A DNA stretch of 64,000 nucleotides, taken from Eudromia elegans (taxonomy: Eukaryota; Chordata; Aves; Tinamiformes; Tinamidae). Where the stretch lies: NCBI GenBank assembly GCA_003342815.1, contig PTEX01000060.1, positions 3,160,896 to 3,224,895 of the forward strand, read 5' to 3'. The notes under the pieces are model-generated. The model saw nothing but the letters and a program-made list of their open reading frames with translations, had not been told where the DNA came from and did not search any database. Below, in pieces: positions 37,774-52,252 of the stretch. The translations under genes and the position numbers were made by a program. How positions within the stretch are numbered: the first letter of the stretch is position 1; the number at the start of each line of letters is the position of its first letter.

Positions 37774-38311
37774 TGTAAGCACCAGAAGAAGGAACAAGGA
37801 GCACAAGGGTTAACAGAAAGGCATTTATTGATAACTCGGAACACCATTCCTAGCAATAACATTGAAGAATGGGTTGTTTCGGTCAAGCCCCGAAGGCCTG
37901 AGCTCTGCTAAGACCACAGCACAGATGTCTTGTCAGCAGAGGAGTCTGTGCTGTAACAACAGGGGGTTGGCAGCAAGGTTACAGCATGTGACATAAGCCA
38001 CTCTTATGCCTGCAAGGCCAACAGGAAAACAAATGCTCTCCATAAAGATGTGTATTTACCAAACAAAGACACACAGCAAGCTGCAGCTTTGCCTCAGATT
38101 AACGCAGAATGAAGAAAATCATACTCTGAAGTAAAGAACCACTCTATAACATATATATATATGTATGTATATATCTTCCTATAACTGTGGATTTCTAGAG
38201 GGTAGAAACCATTTGCCCAAAAACTAGTTCATTGTCATTGGTCAATGAAATCCCAATGTGTGCGATGAAGGTTCGATAGCTGGTGTCCCATGTCCTGGGG
38301 CTTTTGTGACA
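37774..38311 (-). mobile_element. Possible old solo LTR of an endogenous retrovirus
   Basis: Read on the minus strand the block begins TGTCACAAAAGCCCC, carries a GACCAATGACAATG box, an AT-rich TATA-like stretch and an AATAAATGCC polyadenylation-type signal, and ends GGTGCTTACA. The TG...CA ends and the order of signals suggest a solo LTR of about 540 bp. I found no target-site duplication and no internal coding region. Family unknown; an avian ERVL-type origin is a guess. Confidence 0.3.
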
Positions 38312-41300
38312 CTGCTTCAAGGCAGCAAAATAAGAAAATACAAGCAGAAAGCCCCAAAGCAACCATTTGCTCTACTAATCACCTTCTCTTGAACTGCAAG
38401 CCTGGCCTCAGTCTCTGACCTTACCAACTCACGCTGCTTTGAGCAACTCTAGCAGGCAAAGAGAAACCCAAACTGAAGTTATTAGCTCCTGTCTTTCCCA
38501 AGACCAGCTATTTCTCCAGCATAAACACATCACATCTCAGTGCTATATTACTGTCCAAGTCTCTTTCAGTTTACAGGCCAATATAGTCTCTTCTTCCTTT
38601 GAAAGGCAGAATAATGTCATACTGATGAACATGCTGATGAAATCATCAAACCTGGAGCAATAAAGTCCAACCCAGGCTCATAATTAATCAGATTCCACTT
38701 AGAGGAAGGAAAGGAACATGGGTAAAGAGAGCACTTTGATGGGTATCATTTGACTGACTTGTTTTGACAGGTAGTGCAGTAGAGCTATGTGAATAAGCCA
38801 ATGGAAACAAGGTTAATTATAAACAGAGGCGCAGCAGGGAATAACTCCTCCTGCCCCTTTGCTTGAGTCTCTAGTTGCCAATTTCAGTTTTCCTGGAGGA
38901 GCTACATGACACATTTAAAAGTGGCACTCATAATAACCGTGAGCATTTAATAGGCTTGTTATCGTTGTGATTTATGATTAATGTTCATTATTGATACCAA
39001 ATTCCTTTATTATTTTGCACAAACAAAAATGAAATACACTGGAAAAAAAATATGTTTCACAATAATTTAAATGCTAAAAGGACTAGCTGATCTTCCTCCA
39101 CTTTCTTTGTCTGTCTGTCTTGGGGACTGGAGTCAATTCCTGAGAAACTATTAATCGCAACCATAGGAAACGTCACTTTATATCTCTCCTCTGTGTTGTA
39201 GATGCAAAGATCATTTTATCCGAGTAAATTCTTCTAACCATTCCTATCCCTGGCTTGTTTGACAGTTCATACCACACCAGGAGGAGTTATATGAATAAAA
39301 TCTAACTACATTTTGTAGTTGTTCTACAGATGAGAAAGTTATTCTAAATTGGCGTATGATTCATAAAACTTTAATATTCAGAACACACTTAATAGCCTTC
39401 TGTCTTCTTTGCAGTCTTTAATTGCTACTTCAGCCCCCATTCCAGTATCACTTGAGAGTGTTCTTTTGCTAAGGGCCTGGACTTCGATCAACAACCCTCC
39501 TCCACCTTCCCCCCAACTCTAATTGAGACTATCATTATCTAGCATCTCTTTATGGTGGCCTCGGGTTAAAAATTCAAGCATCTGCCTTATTGTTTCTGAC
39601 ATTTTTTTTTTTCAGAAATATCTAGTGTTTTCAGTTATTTCCCAGATGATGTCACATAGAATAAAGATGATGTGCAATGCCACCAGGTAGGAAAAATATT
39701 CTTTCAAGCCATCTTACACAGTGAGAAAATTGCAGTCGCCACTGCAGTGCATACACGTCATTATGCACTCATGCCCTTGGCTACTTATACAGATATTGTC
39801 CTTTGTTTTTGCCCATGGCCTTTTTCTTATTGTTACGATTCTTCTTAATCCGACTGGTGCATCCCCCTTCCACGCTGTGGAACGAGCATAGATGGCCAGA
39901 ATTCAGATTTACCCTATATTGAGGATTTAACTGGAAAGCATACACAGCATTTCCACCGAGAACACCACCGTACTTGCAGGAAAGGCTATCACTGAATTTT
40001 GTTCAGCACTTGTGATTATACGGAAAGCAAACAAAATCCTTTCTTTGCAAATTAGCATCTATTGCACAGGAACACTGTGCAATTCTCTGAGGCAATCAGT
40101 CCTTCCATAACCTATGCAGAGAGAAGGCTCATGGCTTTTCCGAATGGAGATGGATTTTGGCCAAAGCTTTTTAGAGAAAACAACAACTAAAATCTCACAG
40201 CTCATACTTTTTATGTCCACATACTTAGAACTTTACTTTTAAGTGATTTCTAAATTTCTAAAGTTAGAATTTTAATAATTTCATCGCAGTTTTTAAATAA
40301 GTGCAATGTTTAAAATCAAATCTAAATAAAATTAAAATTTTAAATTTAAAAGCACTGTAATAATACCATATAACTGCAAAACCCTCTGCAGAAGTTTGTT
40401 TTTACTGCTTGTTAGATGAGAGTGACAGAGGCAGTGATCCCATAGAGATTAAAATATCTTTAATATCCTAGCGTATGTACATCCAAACTGCTGCAAGCAG
40501 CTCTGAAAAGACTAAAGGTCTGGAAGAATGGTGCCTAGCTAAGGCTCAGCATAGGAGAGGCTCTGGAGGAGCTTCTCAGCTGCTATCTGAACCACAGAAG
40601 TCAGACAGAACCATCTGGCTGTCTTCATTTCAAGCACAAACCTTGCAAATTGCCAATAGGAACCACATAAAATTTTAAAATTCATCTACCACACCGTTAT
40701 CTCTTACCCCTCTTGCACAAGGTGCAATAGGTGTCTTACCCCTATATTGCACAAGGTTGGGATCTCCCCAAAAGCTTGCTACCCACCGCCACCTTCTTTC
40801 ACTTCTCTGTTCCTTTAGGATATTGGGGTAGCAAGGTAGCAATTTTTATTTCAGACAAAGGGGCTTCATCACAACCACCCCTGAAACTCAGGGGAGTCCA
40901 CAATACATTAAAAAAAAAAGATATTACAGGAATTTTCTGCTAAATTATGATTCCCTAGCCTCTACAGTTGTCCAGAAGCAAATTCAGATTCCTAAACTCT
41001 TTTTCTCACAGTTCCTTCTTCCTTTTTGTTTTGTGCATGACAATCAAATGCTGTAGTGGAAATCACTGTGCTATAACAGCAAGGAAAGAATCTGTTCACA
41101 GGATACAGGGTTATGCTCTTTGGTCAAGGAAAAATATTTGCACTTCCAACCAGAGAGGAGGTGATGGGGAAGTAAGATTATGGTCCAAATGTTAACATTC
41201 CTCCAAGGCAGTCAGAACATCTCTAAAAGCAATCAGCATGCAGGTAGTGTAGACAGAACACTGGATTTACATTATGACAGCAGTGAAACCTTATCTGTAA

Positions 41301-42945
41301 TCTTTCCTAAAGCCTGCAAACATATCTTGCTAAGTTATTCTTCTGTTTGGAGAATTTTGCAAAATGAACACCTAACATGCACATAAATGAAATCTTTTCC
41401 ATTCACCTTTGCAGTTAGATGTTTGGGGTTTTTTTCCCACTGCTTTTTTTTTTTTTACCTCCATATAGGCAGCCCTCAAGATACAGTCTCCTCAGATGTA
41501 GTTGAAAAGAAAGGAAATGGCAAACTAGGAAAATACACTTGGAGTCTCATTAGAACCTTCATTTATTCTACATTTTTATACTTATTCAAATTTCTTGGGA
41601 ATAAATTTACTAGACAACATAGAAATGAATTAAATCCACAACAGGAATTCTTAAGAATATATCAAAATTTCTCTCGAAAACAGCAGGGAGCATTCCTAAT
41701 TATTCACAATTAACTGGTTTTTAAAGCAGTAATTAGGATTCAATTTCACTAAAAATATATTAAATCATACTGTGACAATTTTTCCAGCATGAAAGAGAGA
41801 GAAAGTGATTTCATTTTTGACATATACTGATATTCTGTGAGAATTATAGCAAGCACTTCTGCCACTGTAGAAAGAGCAGCTTAATACATCAACTGTAAAC
41901 AGCTCACGTTAAAACAGTTAATTATAAACGAGAAAAAGTAAAGATTAGCAAGGTAGAAAAGAGAAACACAAGGCTTGCTATTTAAGAACACAATTTACCG
42001 TGCCTGACTCTTTTTGGGAGGACATAGACTCTGTGTCCATGTGCATTTGCCCCTCTCCCATTTCCATGCAATGTTTGCACGTGCTTACATTGACACAACA
42101 CAAGCAAACGGGCTTCTTGTTCATGCAGGAAGTTTCCGTACACTTTTGATGCACCCACTACTAAAGTTTTTAGATCTAGATTCACTAAAAATCAGTATTT
42201 TAGATTAAGACAGGCACCATCTGGCTAGTTACAATGGGATCATTTATGACTTGCAGGGAATGATTCTGCATGCAGCACGAGTGACTGCACGGCTGGATGT
42301 GATACAAAGGGGTTGCTAAAGACTATGCTGCCTTGCTGTCTTCTTGCTGTTTGTTCTTGTGAGTCAGCAGCACTTTTCTTACCCAAGTTTTTGTTGCTGT
42401 TGTTCTTCCAGCCTCACTCCTGCCCTTTTATTCTCTTGTGGAAAAAACATCTGGACTGCGCAGGGCTTCAGAATAAGAAGCAAGGGGCAGCTGCATTTTC
42501 AAGACTGTCAGATGCTGAATCAAAGCCTCACAACAAAGATAACCCCACTCTCCTCCCTGCCTTTGGCCACACTTTCTCACTACCAGCCTCGCATCAGCTG
42601 GAGGAGTTTTGTAGCTAAATGCATTAGCAGCCGAAAATGGTGCAAATCCAAATGTATTTGCTGTTAACTGGGTGTGCTCCAAATCCCAGACTAGAACAGA
42701 TGCATATCCATGAGAACCACACTGCTGCTCAGCAAACCCAGCATAGGGGATGTGGTGGGGAGGAAAGATGCAGGGACAGGAGGTTGTAGCTGAAGAGATG
42801 AGGAGCAAAATACCTGTTTAACCTCATAGCACAGTTGAAACTTTGCAGCAGAACTGCACTCGAAAGCCAGGGGCAAGCCAGGAAAGAAGGGAAGAGTGAA
42901 GTTGCTCTCCTTAAGCTTGAGAGGAGAGGTTGGTAATCACACATT

Positions 42946-43022
42946 TCATAGAATCATAGAATGGCTAGGGTTGGAAGGGACCTGTAGAGGTCATCTAGTC
43001 CAAGTCCAATCTAGCATTTGCA
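42946..43022 (-). mobile_element. Short CR1 LINE 3' tail
   Basis: The + strand shows TCATAGAATCATAGAATGGC followed by GGTTGGAAGGGACCTGTAGA and GGTCATCTAGTCCAA, the reverse of the CR1 3' terminus. Similarity fades after about 75 bp, so this is a very short 5'-truncated copy or the remnant of one. Confidence 0.88.
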
Positions 43023-43805
43023 ATGCTCCTGAGAGCAAGACAAATCTGCTTTTGCGACGAGGGGAGGAAAACAGCGCAGTAATGATGCTTACCCTGTATA
43101 TCTCTGATTTTTGCTCTGGCAGATACACTGGTACCATCAACCTTTCATGATTAGGGAATGAAATATAAAACCTTTAACTCAGCCTTTAAAGAAAGCACAG
43201 GGCTTGAGAACGCTGGATGTAGCCATATTTGGCTGCCTTGTGAGAACAGCCATAAATTCAGAGTATTTTTGCAAATGGGTTGAGAACAGCCGGAAACCAA
43301 ACGATCTCTTCTGTCCCATTTTTTCCCCCTAACTCAAGCTCTTAAGGAAATTAGACTTACTGCAATAAATTTGCCTTGCAGATCTATTTGATCTGCTAAA
43401 AAATGGAATTCCTCTCTCAGCTGTTGCTGATAATTCACAAGGTTTTCAACATGAGGCAGAAGTATCTGGAAATGAGATCATCATGGAAGGTGGTGCTTTA
43501 TCTTGCTAGTGGAAACCAAGAGAAGTCCTTTATCCCTGCCACTCTACTCTCTCCACCAGACTATTTCGATATAATCTTGGAGGTTTTTCTGCCTTTACAC
43601 TTGACATTTATTTCAGCTCACCCTATCTAGATTCCAGCGAACCCTTTGCAGCAGGTAGAGTTAAGTGGATATTTACAAACCCTGGACTGAGTAAAGCTTT
43701 CAGTCAGGTGCCTGAGGGCAGATTCAAATAATCATCTATTGCTTTTACAATATATATTAACTTGGGGTCAAACCCTGAAATAAGGTTCACTTTTCATCCA
43801 TATAA

Positions 43806-43823
43806 TTTTTTTTTTTTTTTTTT
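43806..43823. repeat. T18 homopolymer
   Basis: This is a run of 18 T on + inside the 23-kb intron, with no associated retroelement body recognised. Confidence 0.95.
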
Positions 43824-46049
43824 CTGGCACAGCATCTAAATTTATGCAAAGAGTTTATCACAATTTGCCTGTCACTAACAAACAGCACTAGCTCCAAATT
43901 ATTGTATTAAGCTTTATTAAGTCCGGAATTAATACAATTTTTGACAGCAGCCTAAAACTATTTACAATTCCTAATAATTTCAGCAAAAAGCATCTGTAGA
44001 CTTGTGCATCAAGATCTGTTTTAAGGGAGTTATTAATTTCTGATGAGATGTTTCTCTTTTTAAAAACATTTTTAAACCATTAGTGTTTTTTTAAACAATT
44101 AGTATGCAAAGTATGTAAATTTCATCCTTGAAATTCACAACTTGACAGAGAAGATAGGATCTGTTCATGAATTACAGTAATTATTTACTGTGGATAATAT
44201 CAGGTGATATACCTATATACCTTTAACTGAGTATAGCTGGGTCACTGCTTTTTAAGTATGGATGGCTGTTCTAGTCAAATATTTAACAAATTGTCACCAA
44301 TTAAATGGAGACAGAAGGAGCAATCTGTCAGTTTGGGATCTGTTTAACAACCATAAATGTCAGGGAAAGACTCATCAGTTTCTTTTGTTCCTCCTTCATC
44401 TGATGAAGGGAATTTAGCATTTATCTTCTTATTCCTGTTGCAGAGCTAAATAGAAATACTTTCTTGAAAACTGCCAAGCAATTATGTTGAAGCTTGAAAA
44501 TATAAAATGAAATCAAAGTTCATCTTGCAGCCTCTTATCTATTTGCAATCAACCCATAAATAATCTGTCACTTATTCAGTTGCTTCCTCTTAAAAAAAGA
44601 GAGGAATCAAGAGACAGATTTACAAATAAGTTTGATTTTAATGCAATGGAATTTACGGAGTCCTGATGTTAAAAGTATACAATTACATAGATGATATAGA
44701 ACACATTTAAAAATCTGCATTCAGCAACATAGATCTTTCCTGACTGGTCCTGGAGCTCTCAAGGTTTTCTAAGAGCTTGTGCTTAACAATGTGGAACCTG
44801 CTTTATAAGATTTAAATGCAGCTGTTTCATGCTAGGCTACACTACAGATTTTCTTTGGTTTCCTCAATATTCTCTCATTAGAGTTTTTAATGTAATATAG
44901 CATGATACAAGATCTTGTGTAGATCTCAAGGGTTCTAGGTCAGGGAATTAGCACGGGCTTTCCATCAGCTATCCCTATTAGTAACAGCATCCTCCATAAC
45001 GCCAAAAGTAGGGTGCAGGTCCCCGTGTCTGGGAACCACATACACAGTGTTCTGAAAAAGTAAAATCCTGTGAGAAAGCATGGATACACTAGCAGCACTT
45101 CTTGGTCATCTCTACCGGGACATTTTTGGCAGCTACTTGGATTAAGAGCTTCATCCCAGCGACGCCCACAAAAGCAGAACCCAAAGCCTACAAGACTGAC
45201 ATCAGCATAAAGAAACCCAGCTTTGCCCATAACCAAGGGGAACAGGCTGCATATGAAGTCAAGAGTTAGTATTAAATGATTCAGTGCAGTCTAAGGCAAA
45301 GGAGGCCAGCCTTAAGTAATGAAAACCTGCTGTGAGACCAGTCTTTGGTGGACAACCAGGCATCCATGTGACTAAACTGTTCCTAAGGAGCACGATTCTG
45401 GCTTGAGCCCCAGAAAAGAAAGTCAGAGAGACCATGACTGGATCTGAATGAACAAATGCAGGTTGAGAGGGTTGTTTATCTGTTCTGATACTCATTAGAA
45501 TTCACATATATCAACAGGAGCCTTTGCTAAAAATGTATCCTTCGTAACTGTAAGAAAAGCAGAAAGAGGCAAATTAACAATACTAAATTACAGTCGAGAA
45601 CAGGTGCTGGAAAAGTTGGTGTTTTTTTCTGGAAGGTATCTTTATCTTTGCAGGTGGAAGGTTTAACTAGCTCTGTGCCTGCTGTTTGTTTTCATCCTGC
45701 AGTGAAAAAAGGAAATTGTGTTATGATCACCGACTCATGAGCCTTGAAGAAACTCAGCAGATCATTTACTCTGTTTTCTCAGTCTGAGGCAGAACCAACT
45801 AGAGTTACATCAAGGCTAACGATGTCTGATGCACCCAAAGATCTCAAATTCCGGGAATTTAGTAACCTGTCCTGTAATCTAATAGCGCATAGTCTTCATT
45901 TGTCCTAAAATTCAATCCAAGTCTTGCTTATCATAATCTATCAAGTTTTGCTCCACACAGAGCAAACCCTTTCTTCAAAGATGTGCTGCAAAGCAAGAAG
46001 GTGGTTATCAGGAGCCCATCAGCCCCTTTTAAGCCTTTGGTATTTCAGA

Positions 46050-46420
46050 TAAATGACTTCAGATCATTTGATCATTTTTACTGCCTCCCCCTGGAGTCCC
46101 TCCAACTGGCCCACATCTTTCTTGAAGTGTAAAGCACAAAGGCAGCACTCTCTAGCTAAGGCTTTACCTGGGAAAGATTAAAGGATTGCTAACATGTCCC
46201 ATAAAGTACACCTCAATTTATAAACCCCACTATATTCTTTAAGTTTCGTCACAGCATGGCATTATGTAAAAGATACTGCAGCTAACATAGTCCTATACCC
46301 TTTTCCACAGGACTCTTGCCCAGACAGCTTTCTTGAGCATTATTTATTGAACTGATTATTCCTTGCACTTGGTGCTGCTGCATTACACCCTGGTGGGTTT
46401 CTCTGTTTGTTTGTCCAGTA
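46050..46420 (-). mobile_element. Probable ancient CR1/L3-type LINE fragment
   Basis: The + strand reads TGATCATTTTTACTGCCTCC, CCCTGGAGTCCCTCCAACTG, GCCCACATCTTTCTTGAAGT and GTAAAGCAC, followed by weak similarity for about 300 bp. This matches the reverse of the CR1/L3 block TCTCCAATTTGTCCACATCT TTCTTGAAGTG that I recall. The boundaries beyond 46140 are uncertain and flanking text at 45900-46050 and 46420-46680 may be part of the same element. Confidence 0.55.
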
Positions 46421-49400
46421 TTAAACCCTTCCAGTATATGTCAGAGAAATGTGAACAAGAACTACAAAAGTGAAGTGATATGACACGTATTGCCTGTTAG
46501 CCACTACTCTTCTGATTTTCTCCAGATTTTTGCAGGTGCTTGCAAAGAATTTTCCTAACTGTTTCTGTGTTCCTCTGACAAAGCTGATGGCTTTATAGCC
46601 CCCCTGGTTCCTTTTGTTCATTTCAGTAAAGACAAACTTGCTGTTTGCCCTTCTTAGTTTTTCACCTCACCTTCTTCACACAAGGTTTCAAAAATAACCA
46701 CTGTTAACACTTAGGTTTCATCAGCCAAGTCTGAGTAGTCTGGGATCAAGACCAACAAGACCTACAAGAGTAAAAATATCAAACTTAAATAAGTCCTGGC
46801 TGGCCTGTTGCTTCTTCGTTTGAAGTTGAGGTCTTGTCTCTGTCATTGGTTTTAATCATGAAAACAGCCTTAGCACTGAAGACGTTTCTGTGAAAACCGA
46901 GGTCAGAAAATTGTTAGGCACTTTTTATATATTCCTAATGCAAAGGGAAAGTGACCATCATCTAACCATTCTCTGTATGGTTACAAAGTACATCTTTAAA
47001 CCACAATTACATCCCTCGCACTGCAGAAAGGACATCATTTGCTATTCTAAAATTTCAAAGTATTACAAAATAATTTGTAAGACATTTTGGCTATGGTGTT
47101 TATCATTAGAAGTTATAAATGCTACACATCCAACCTACAGATTAAGGATAAGATTCAAATCTGACCTATTAGTTATGCCAATTAAACTCATTTTTCAGAC
47201 ATGGTATATGAAATAGAAACCTGTCTACATCAAACAACTTTATAAAATGATTTGCTGTAATTTTATACTTTCTCATTTCAGGTCTCTTGTTTGTTGGGTG
47301 GGCAATTATGTCCTTCTGTTCACTTGATAAGATAACCTGCACGCTGTTCTGCATAATTGAAGGGAAGAAAAATCCCAAGAAACAAGAACATAATTTAGAG
47401 GGGAAAAAAAAGACCATTATATCCTGTTTGAAAACACCATTTTTCAAAGTAAAAATCTTTCAGCAAACTTGTTCTTTTAACTTATGCAATAGGTCTTTTA
47501 TCACAGTCTAAAGATTTTTTTTTTATCATTATATCCTATTTTGGCCAAAATTCCTTCTAAAGTCCATGAACCTGCTCTAAATGTTCATACAAATCACTTC
47601 TGAAAATTTAGAAGGCTACATCCTAGATACTGAACAGAAGGCTCTACGTCCTTGGAATACTTCAGCTATATGAGCTAATGCTTCTGGTTCCACAGTGAAC
47701 TTATTTCACAGATATACTTTGCTTTTTTGAAGTCCCAAAGTCGTCATTTGTCTCAGAAATGAGAAACTAAAGGCAGGCACATTAAGCTGTCTCTTTGCTT
47801 TTCTAATATAGTTTTAAAGGCAGACAAAAGCATAGCAAGGAACGGGTCACAAGCATTTATTTTATCTTCCAGGCACACTGAATGCTTCATGTTGAGAGAA
47901 AGATATCACCTTGCCATCGCCTCAAGAGGGTGAGAATGAAAATATCTTAAATGAGTGTCTGCAAGGGAGGAAAATACCTCCACGAAACTACACTCTCTCA
48001 TGGCTTTCTTGCTTCCAATAAAGAGGAAGGGCTTCTGGGTGCCAAGAACCACAGACTTCTGGCACAGTCAGACCAAACTTTGCTTTTGTAGCAAGTCTGA
48101 TCTTACTGCAGATGCAATGTGCACCTGTGAAGATCTCTGCTCTGCAGCTACATAGATCTGTCCACCTAAGCCAAAACAGAAAGTCTTAAAAAAGCTGATA
48201 ATGGGAAAGCAGTTCTTCAAAGCTGTTGGGCAAATGATCTAAAACAACAGTTAGTAAGATAAAGCCATAGAGAAATTTATTTCTATGTACCAAGTGTTCA
48301 GATCCAGTTACCAGTCTTTAGCTAAGAATCACCTAAAAAGCAGTCTTTTGTTTTCAGTAAGATTAACTTCAATTACACCTAAACTTCAGAATACCAAATG
48401 AAAAATGAGGAGCTGCAGAAAAGATGTGCATATAAAATGGGAACAGTCACACAAATGACTACAAATGTCTATTTGCAATTAATCACTTTGGCAACTGGCT
48501 TCTGAGTGAGCTATTGCTTCAGACGCTCAGAGATGCTCTAATACGCCTTCTTTCTTTATTACTCCAAATTCCGATATAGCATATATAGAAGAAGAATAAC
48601 CACAATCTACACTTTTTCTTAAGTAGCTTCTTAAGTAGCTACTTAAATTTTATTTACTCTTTCACTTGCACCTATAAAACCTCGCCAAGCCTTGTCACTC
48701 CCAATGCTTAGAAGCTCTAATGTCTTCTCAGGAGGCTTGGAAATTCTGTCTGTCTGTCTATGCTTAGGGTTACCAGAAAAAAAAAAAAACAAAAACAAGA
48801 CAAGAACACAAGAAAATGAATAGTAAAAGCTTCCAAAGTTACGTGAATTTAATTAAGCACACCTTTCACAGGTGTTGTCCATGGAACTACAGTATTTTGG
48901 TGATGTGTGCTGTCTTTAAGCAAGCAGATTTCTCAGGAAAGATCCCAGACATCTAAAATACTATTAGGAAGACAGAAATTACTATGTAGAAACAAACTAA
49001 ACAATAAAGAATGAAATCATTGCTCTGTAATTTCATCTGCTTAATATGCCCATTTGGCTTTATATTCAAAATAGAATGAGGCTCTGCAAAAAGGCAACCA
49101 TAAGGATTTTCCAGCTACAGTTGCAAGTGACAGATGTCATGTCTGTGAATTTATCCCACATAGGCCACTAAGCCCTTTAGGTATCTTATGCTGCATCAGG
49201 ATGCTACGTCAGGCTCATAGCAATGGCTGTTACACAATAGTTTATTTATTAAATCAAGCATTTCTATTTCAAGATTTCTATTCAACTTATCTGAGGAATG
49301 TAAGCAAAAAGAACCCACAGATGGCAAAAGAAAAGGTTATTCCTTAGCGAATTCTTACTCCTCTACTAAAAAAAAAAAATCAAAATAATTAAAAAGAGAT

Positions 49401-52230
49401 AAAATGGAAAAATGTTACTGGCCTCCTGTCTGCACAAGGGCTTCTTTCCACATCCAAGCCAGTAGTTTGATGTCACTCCTTCCTTGACTTTTGATTTATT
49501 GCATATCTGAATATAATGACGAGACAATTCATGTTCCGCCACCCTGTCTGAGCATCTCCTCCCTTTCTTATGTGGCCCAATGCAACCAGACAATGGCAGA
49601 CGTAGTAAGGGGAGTTACAAAAGATCCCTTTTAACTCTTTACACAGCATTACAGAATGGGAAGTGATGAAAATATTCCCTGGTCTAGAAATTTACACTCT
49701 GAATGAAAAAAATGAGTAGAAAGGCATGGTCTAAAATAGAACCTTACAAGACCTGAGCTAATTGCAACACACTTGCTAAGGAGGAAAAATCAGAAATTGA
49801 AAAACCATTTGCCATGACTAACTGGGAATTTGCCTATTTGTCACAGACCAAAAGCTAACTTAATGGTGAAGGTAAATCTGTGGGATTTTTTAAAAAATAG
49901 TAAAGATGGGAAGAAGAATCACGCAGGCAACAATGACATCAAATACCAGCCAAAAGCTCAGACACTGCATTTTTCCATAGTTCACAACTGACAAACCCAA
50001 GGCCAAAGATGGTGCAAGGAACTTTTCAGCAGTGCATGTGGTATCAGTAATTTGCTGGCTAAATTCCTTTGAAGCATTTCCACCAGTGCAAGATAAATCA
50101 AAGACAGAGTTTTTAAAATGGTCTACTCCGGTCTCATCCACAGGGAAGCTACAAGGCAGACCCAGACATGCATCCAAACCTAGAGATCTGGCTGTGAGCA
50201 CAGAGCACAGAAATAAAAGCACCATCTCTTTGAATGCATAAAGTGGACAAATAAACAGGAAAATAACATCTTCCACCCCTCAGTTTTTTACTGTCAGGTT
50301 ATAGACTTACACTTGCTATGGTGCAAAGAACAGTAATATAGGACATGTCAATGAAAGGATTGTCAACTTACAGTAAAGAATGAAAACAAGGTCACTTTAC
50401 TGCACATAGAGCATGCTAGTTTATGATCAGAGATCATGAAATTATTTAGGCAACTGAAGAGTAATATGAAATTCTTACCTAATACAGAAAGGAAAAGCAC
50501 AGAAGATTTTTCTCCCATTTTCACTGAAAAAAGCCCAACAATAAGCCCTAGCATCCAAGCCTACCTGCACATTTATCTTTCCCTGTGCTGCTGCTTTTGC
50601 TCAACTGCAGCCACAGTTCATTAAGACAAATCGTATTCTGCTGGAGCTGCCTCATCAGTAAGTATTGCTGAAGTAATTTAGTAATGATCTTAATGCTCAG
50701 TGCTGTATTTTTATAACCAGCTCAATTGGCTATTAAAATACAACACTGCATTTTGAAATCGCTACCGCACCACTTCAGAAATAGTTATCATGATGGAGCT
50801 GCAAAAAGGACTACTCATTTCAGGGGAAATCTCACCCTTCATGTGAGATTTCTGGAACTGATGCTTAAAATCTACCAAAAGATTAGATGTTCATTTAGCA
50901 TATTAACTCAGGATCCTAAGAACTGTTGGGAAAGGTATTGAGAAGTGTTTCTGAGGGAGAAGTTATCCACGTACACAAACATATGTGCATATACACATAC
51001 GTATGTGCATATATGTAGGTATATATATAAAAAATTTATTTTACATTTTATATATATGTAAATACAAATTGTGTTATTTATCATGTATATAAATTGCTGC
51101 ACACTCTTCCAAGTTATCTCTTTAGTTCAAATGGAAAATGACAAGAAAGAAAAAAAGTAAAAAATGAAGTAAAAGTGAAAGGAAAAAAGTGAAGTGAAAG
51201 CATCAGATTGGCCATTGATTACTCAGCTCCAGAGCTGTCCGAATTTGGTCCGAACCGACTACACTCAGACACCACCCTCTCCTACTGTAAGTCCGTAGAA
51301 TCATCAGGCTGATAACAGGGACACATGTAAGAAAGATTTCATACTATTTCATCTGTAATAATTTATACTGGTGACATTGCAAGTCTGTGGTGACTGAAGG
51401 CAGATAACAGATTTTAACATTTTATTTATGCCATAAAACTGAACATGACGAGAATAGTAGCAGCAGGCAGATAGCACCATCTAAACTAGAAAATGAGATC
51501 CTGAGTCTGTGGAATATGAAGGTGAAGATATAACCTCCCAATTCTTCTCCACTAGGCATTAGCAGTCACAATATTTTTTAAAAAATAGCCAGGGCTCTTC
51601 TAGCACTATCACAGAGCTTTCTAATTTTATGAGGTTCCAGAGTATACCCTTTCCATGTGATAAACTATGCAGATAGTCACATCTTCTTGCATTAAACAAT
51701 CCTCGCCTGCAGGGAAGGCACGTCTTTCAGTGATGTTAACTTTTAAATGATGATTCTGAATCACTATCTTAAAATTGGAAAATTATGTATTAGGGCTTGA
51801 CAGAGCACTTGCTGCTGATAGAATGAAATTTGAGTCCCCTCGAGCAAAGTCATTTCACCAAAAAACGGTATTTTAGTTTCAATTGTGGTATTTTTCTTTC
51901 ATTCTCTTTAGTAGGTGATAATGAATTACACTAATATGAAGTGAAGGACTTTAACTGGAGTTGAGAACCTAAATGATTTGCTAAATCTACATGTTTGCCT
52001 GCACCCTCCTTTTTTCTGCAGCTCTCTTTTTTAAGTTGCTCCATTCTTCTCTGCTTGATTTTGAGACGGATAAAAAAAAATCACAGCACAAGGAGAACAT
52101 TGAAAAATAGAAGGCAATTCACAGTTAAAGTGATCATAAGACTGAAATTCAACTTAAAAGATGAGAAAGTTAAGTTAATTCAAACTGTGGAAAACTTGAT
52201 TTGCTCAAAGCACTCTGGAACTATCAAAAG

Positions 52231-52252
52231 TTTTTTTTTTTTTTTTTTTTTT
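52231..52252. repeat. T22 homopolymer
   Basis: This is a run of 22 T on +, preceded by AAAAG and followed by AAGC. No SINE or processed copy is recognisable beside it. Confidence 0.95.

Noticed and set aside
37410-37775. Plus-strand TATA-like and CCAAT-like motifs suggesting an LTR in + orientation
   Set aside because: No polyadenylation-type signal in the right place and no defined ends; such motifs are common in AT-rich DNA.
42344-42944. Several 60-126 codon frames on both strands
   Set aside because: No family match, no splice-consistent boundaries and mutually overlapping; judged chance frames in slightly GC-richer intron.
45200-45300. Considered as a possible tRNA or small RNA gene region
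   Set aside because: No cloverleaf or A/B box pattern could be built, and no RNA polymerase III terminator sits in a suitable place.
50970-51065. Alternating CATA/TATG-rich stretch considered as a structured RNA or CRISPR-like array
   Set aside because: It is irregular dinucleotide low-complexity sequence without a conserved repeat unit or spacers; CRISPR is not expected in a bird genome.
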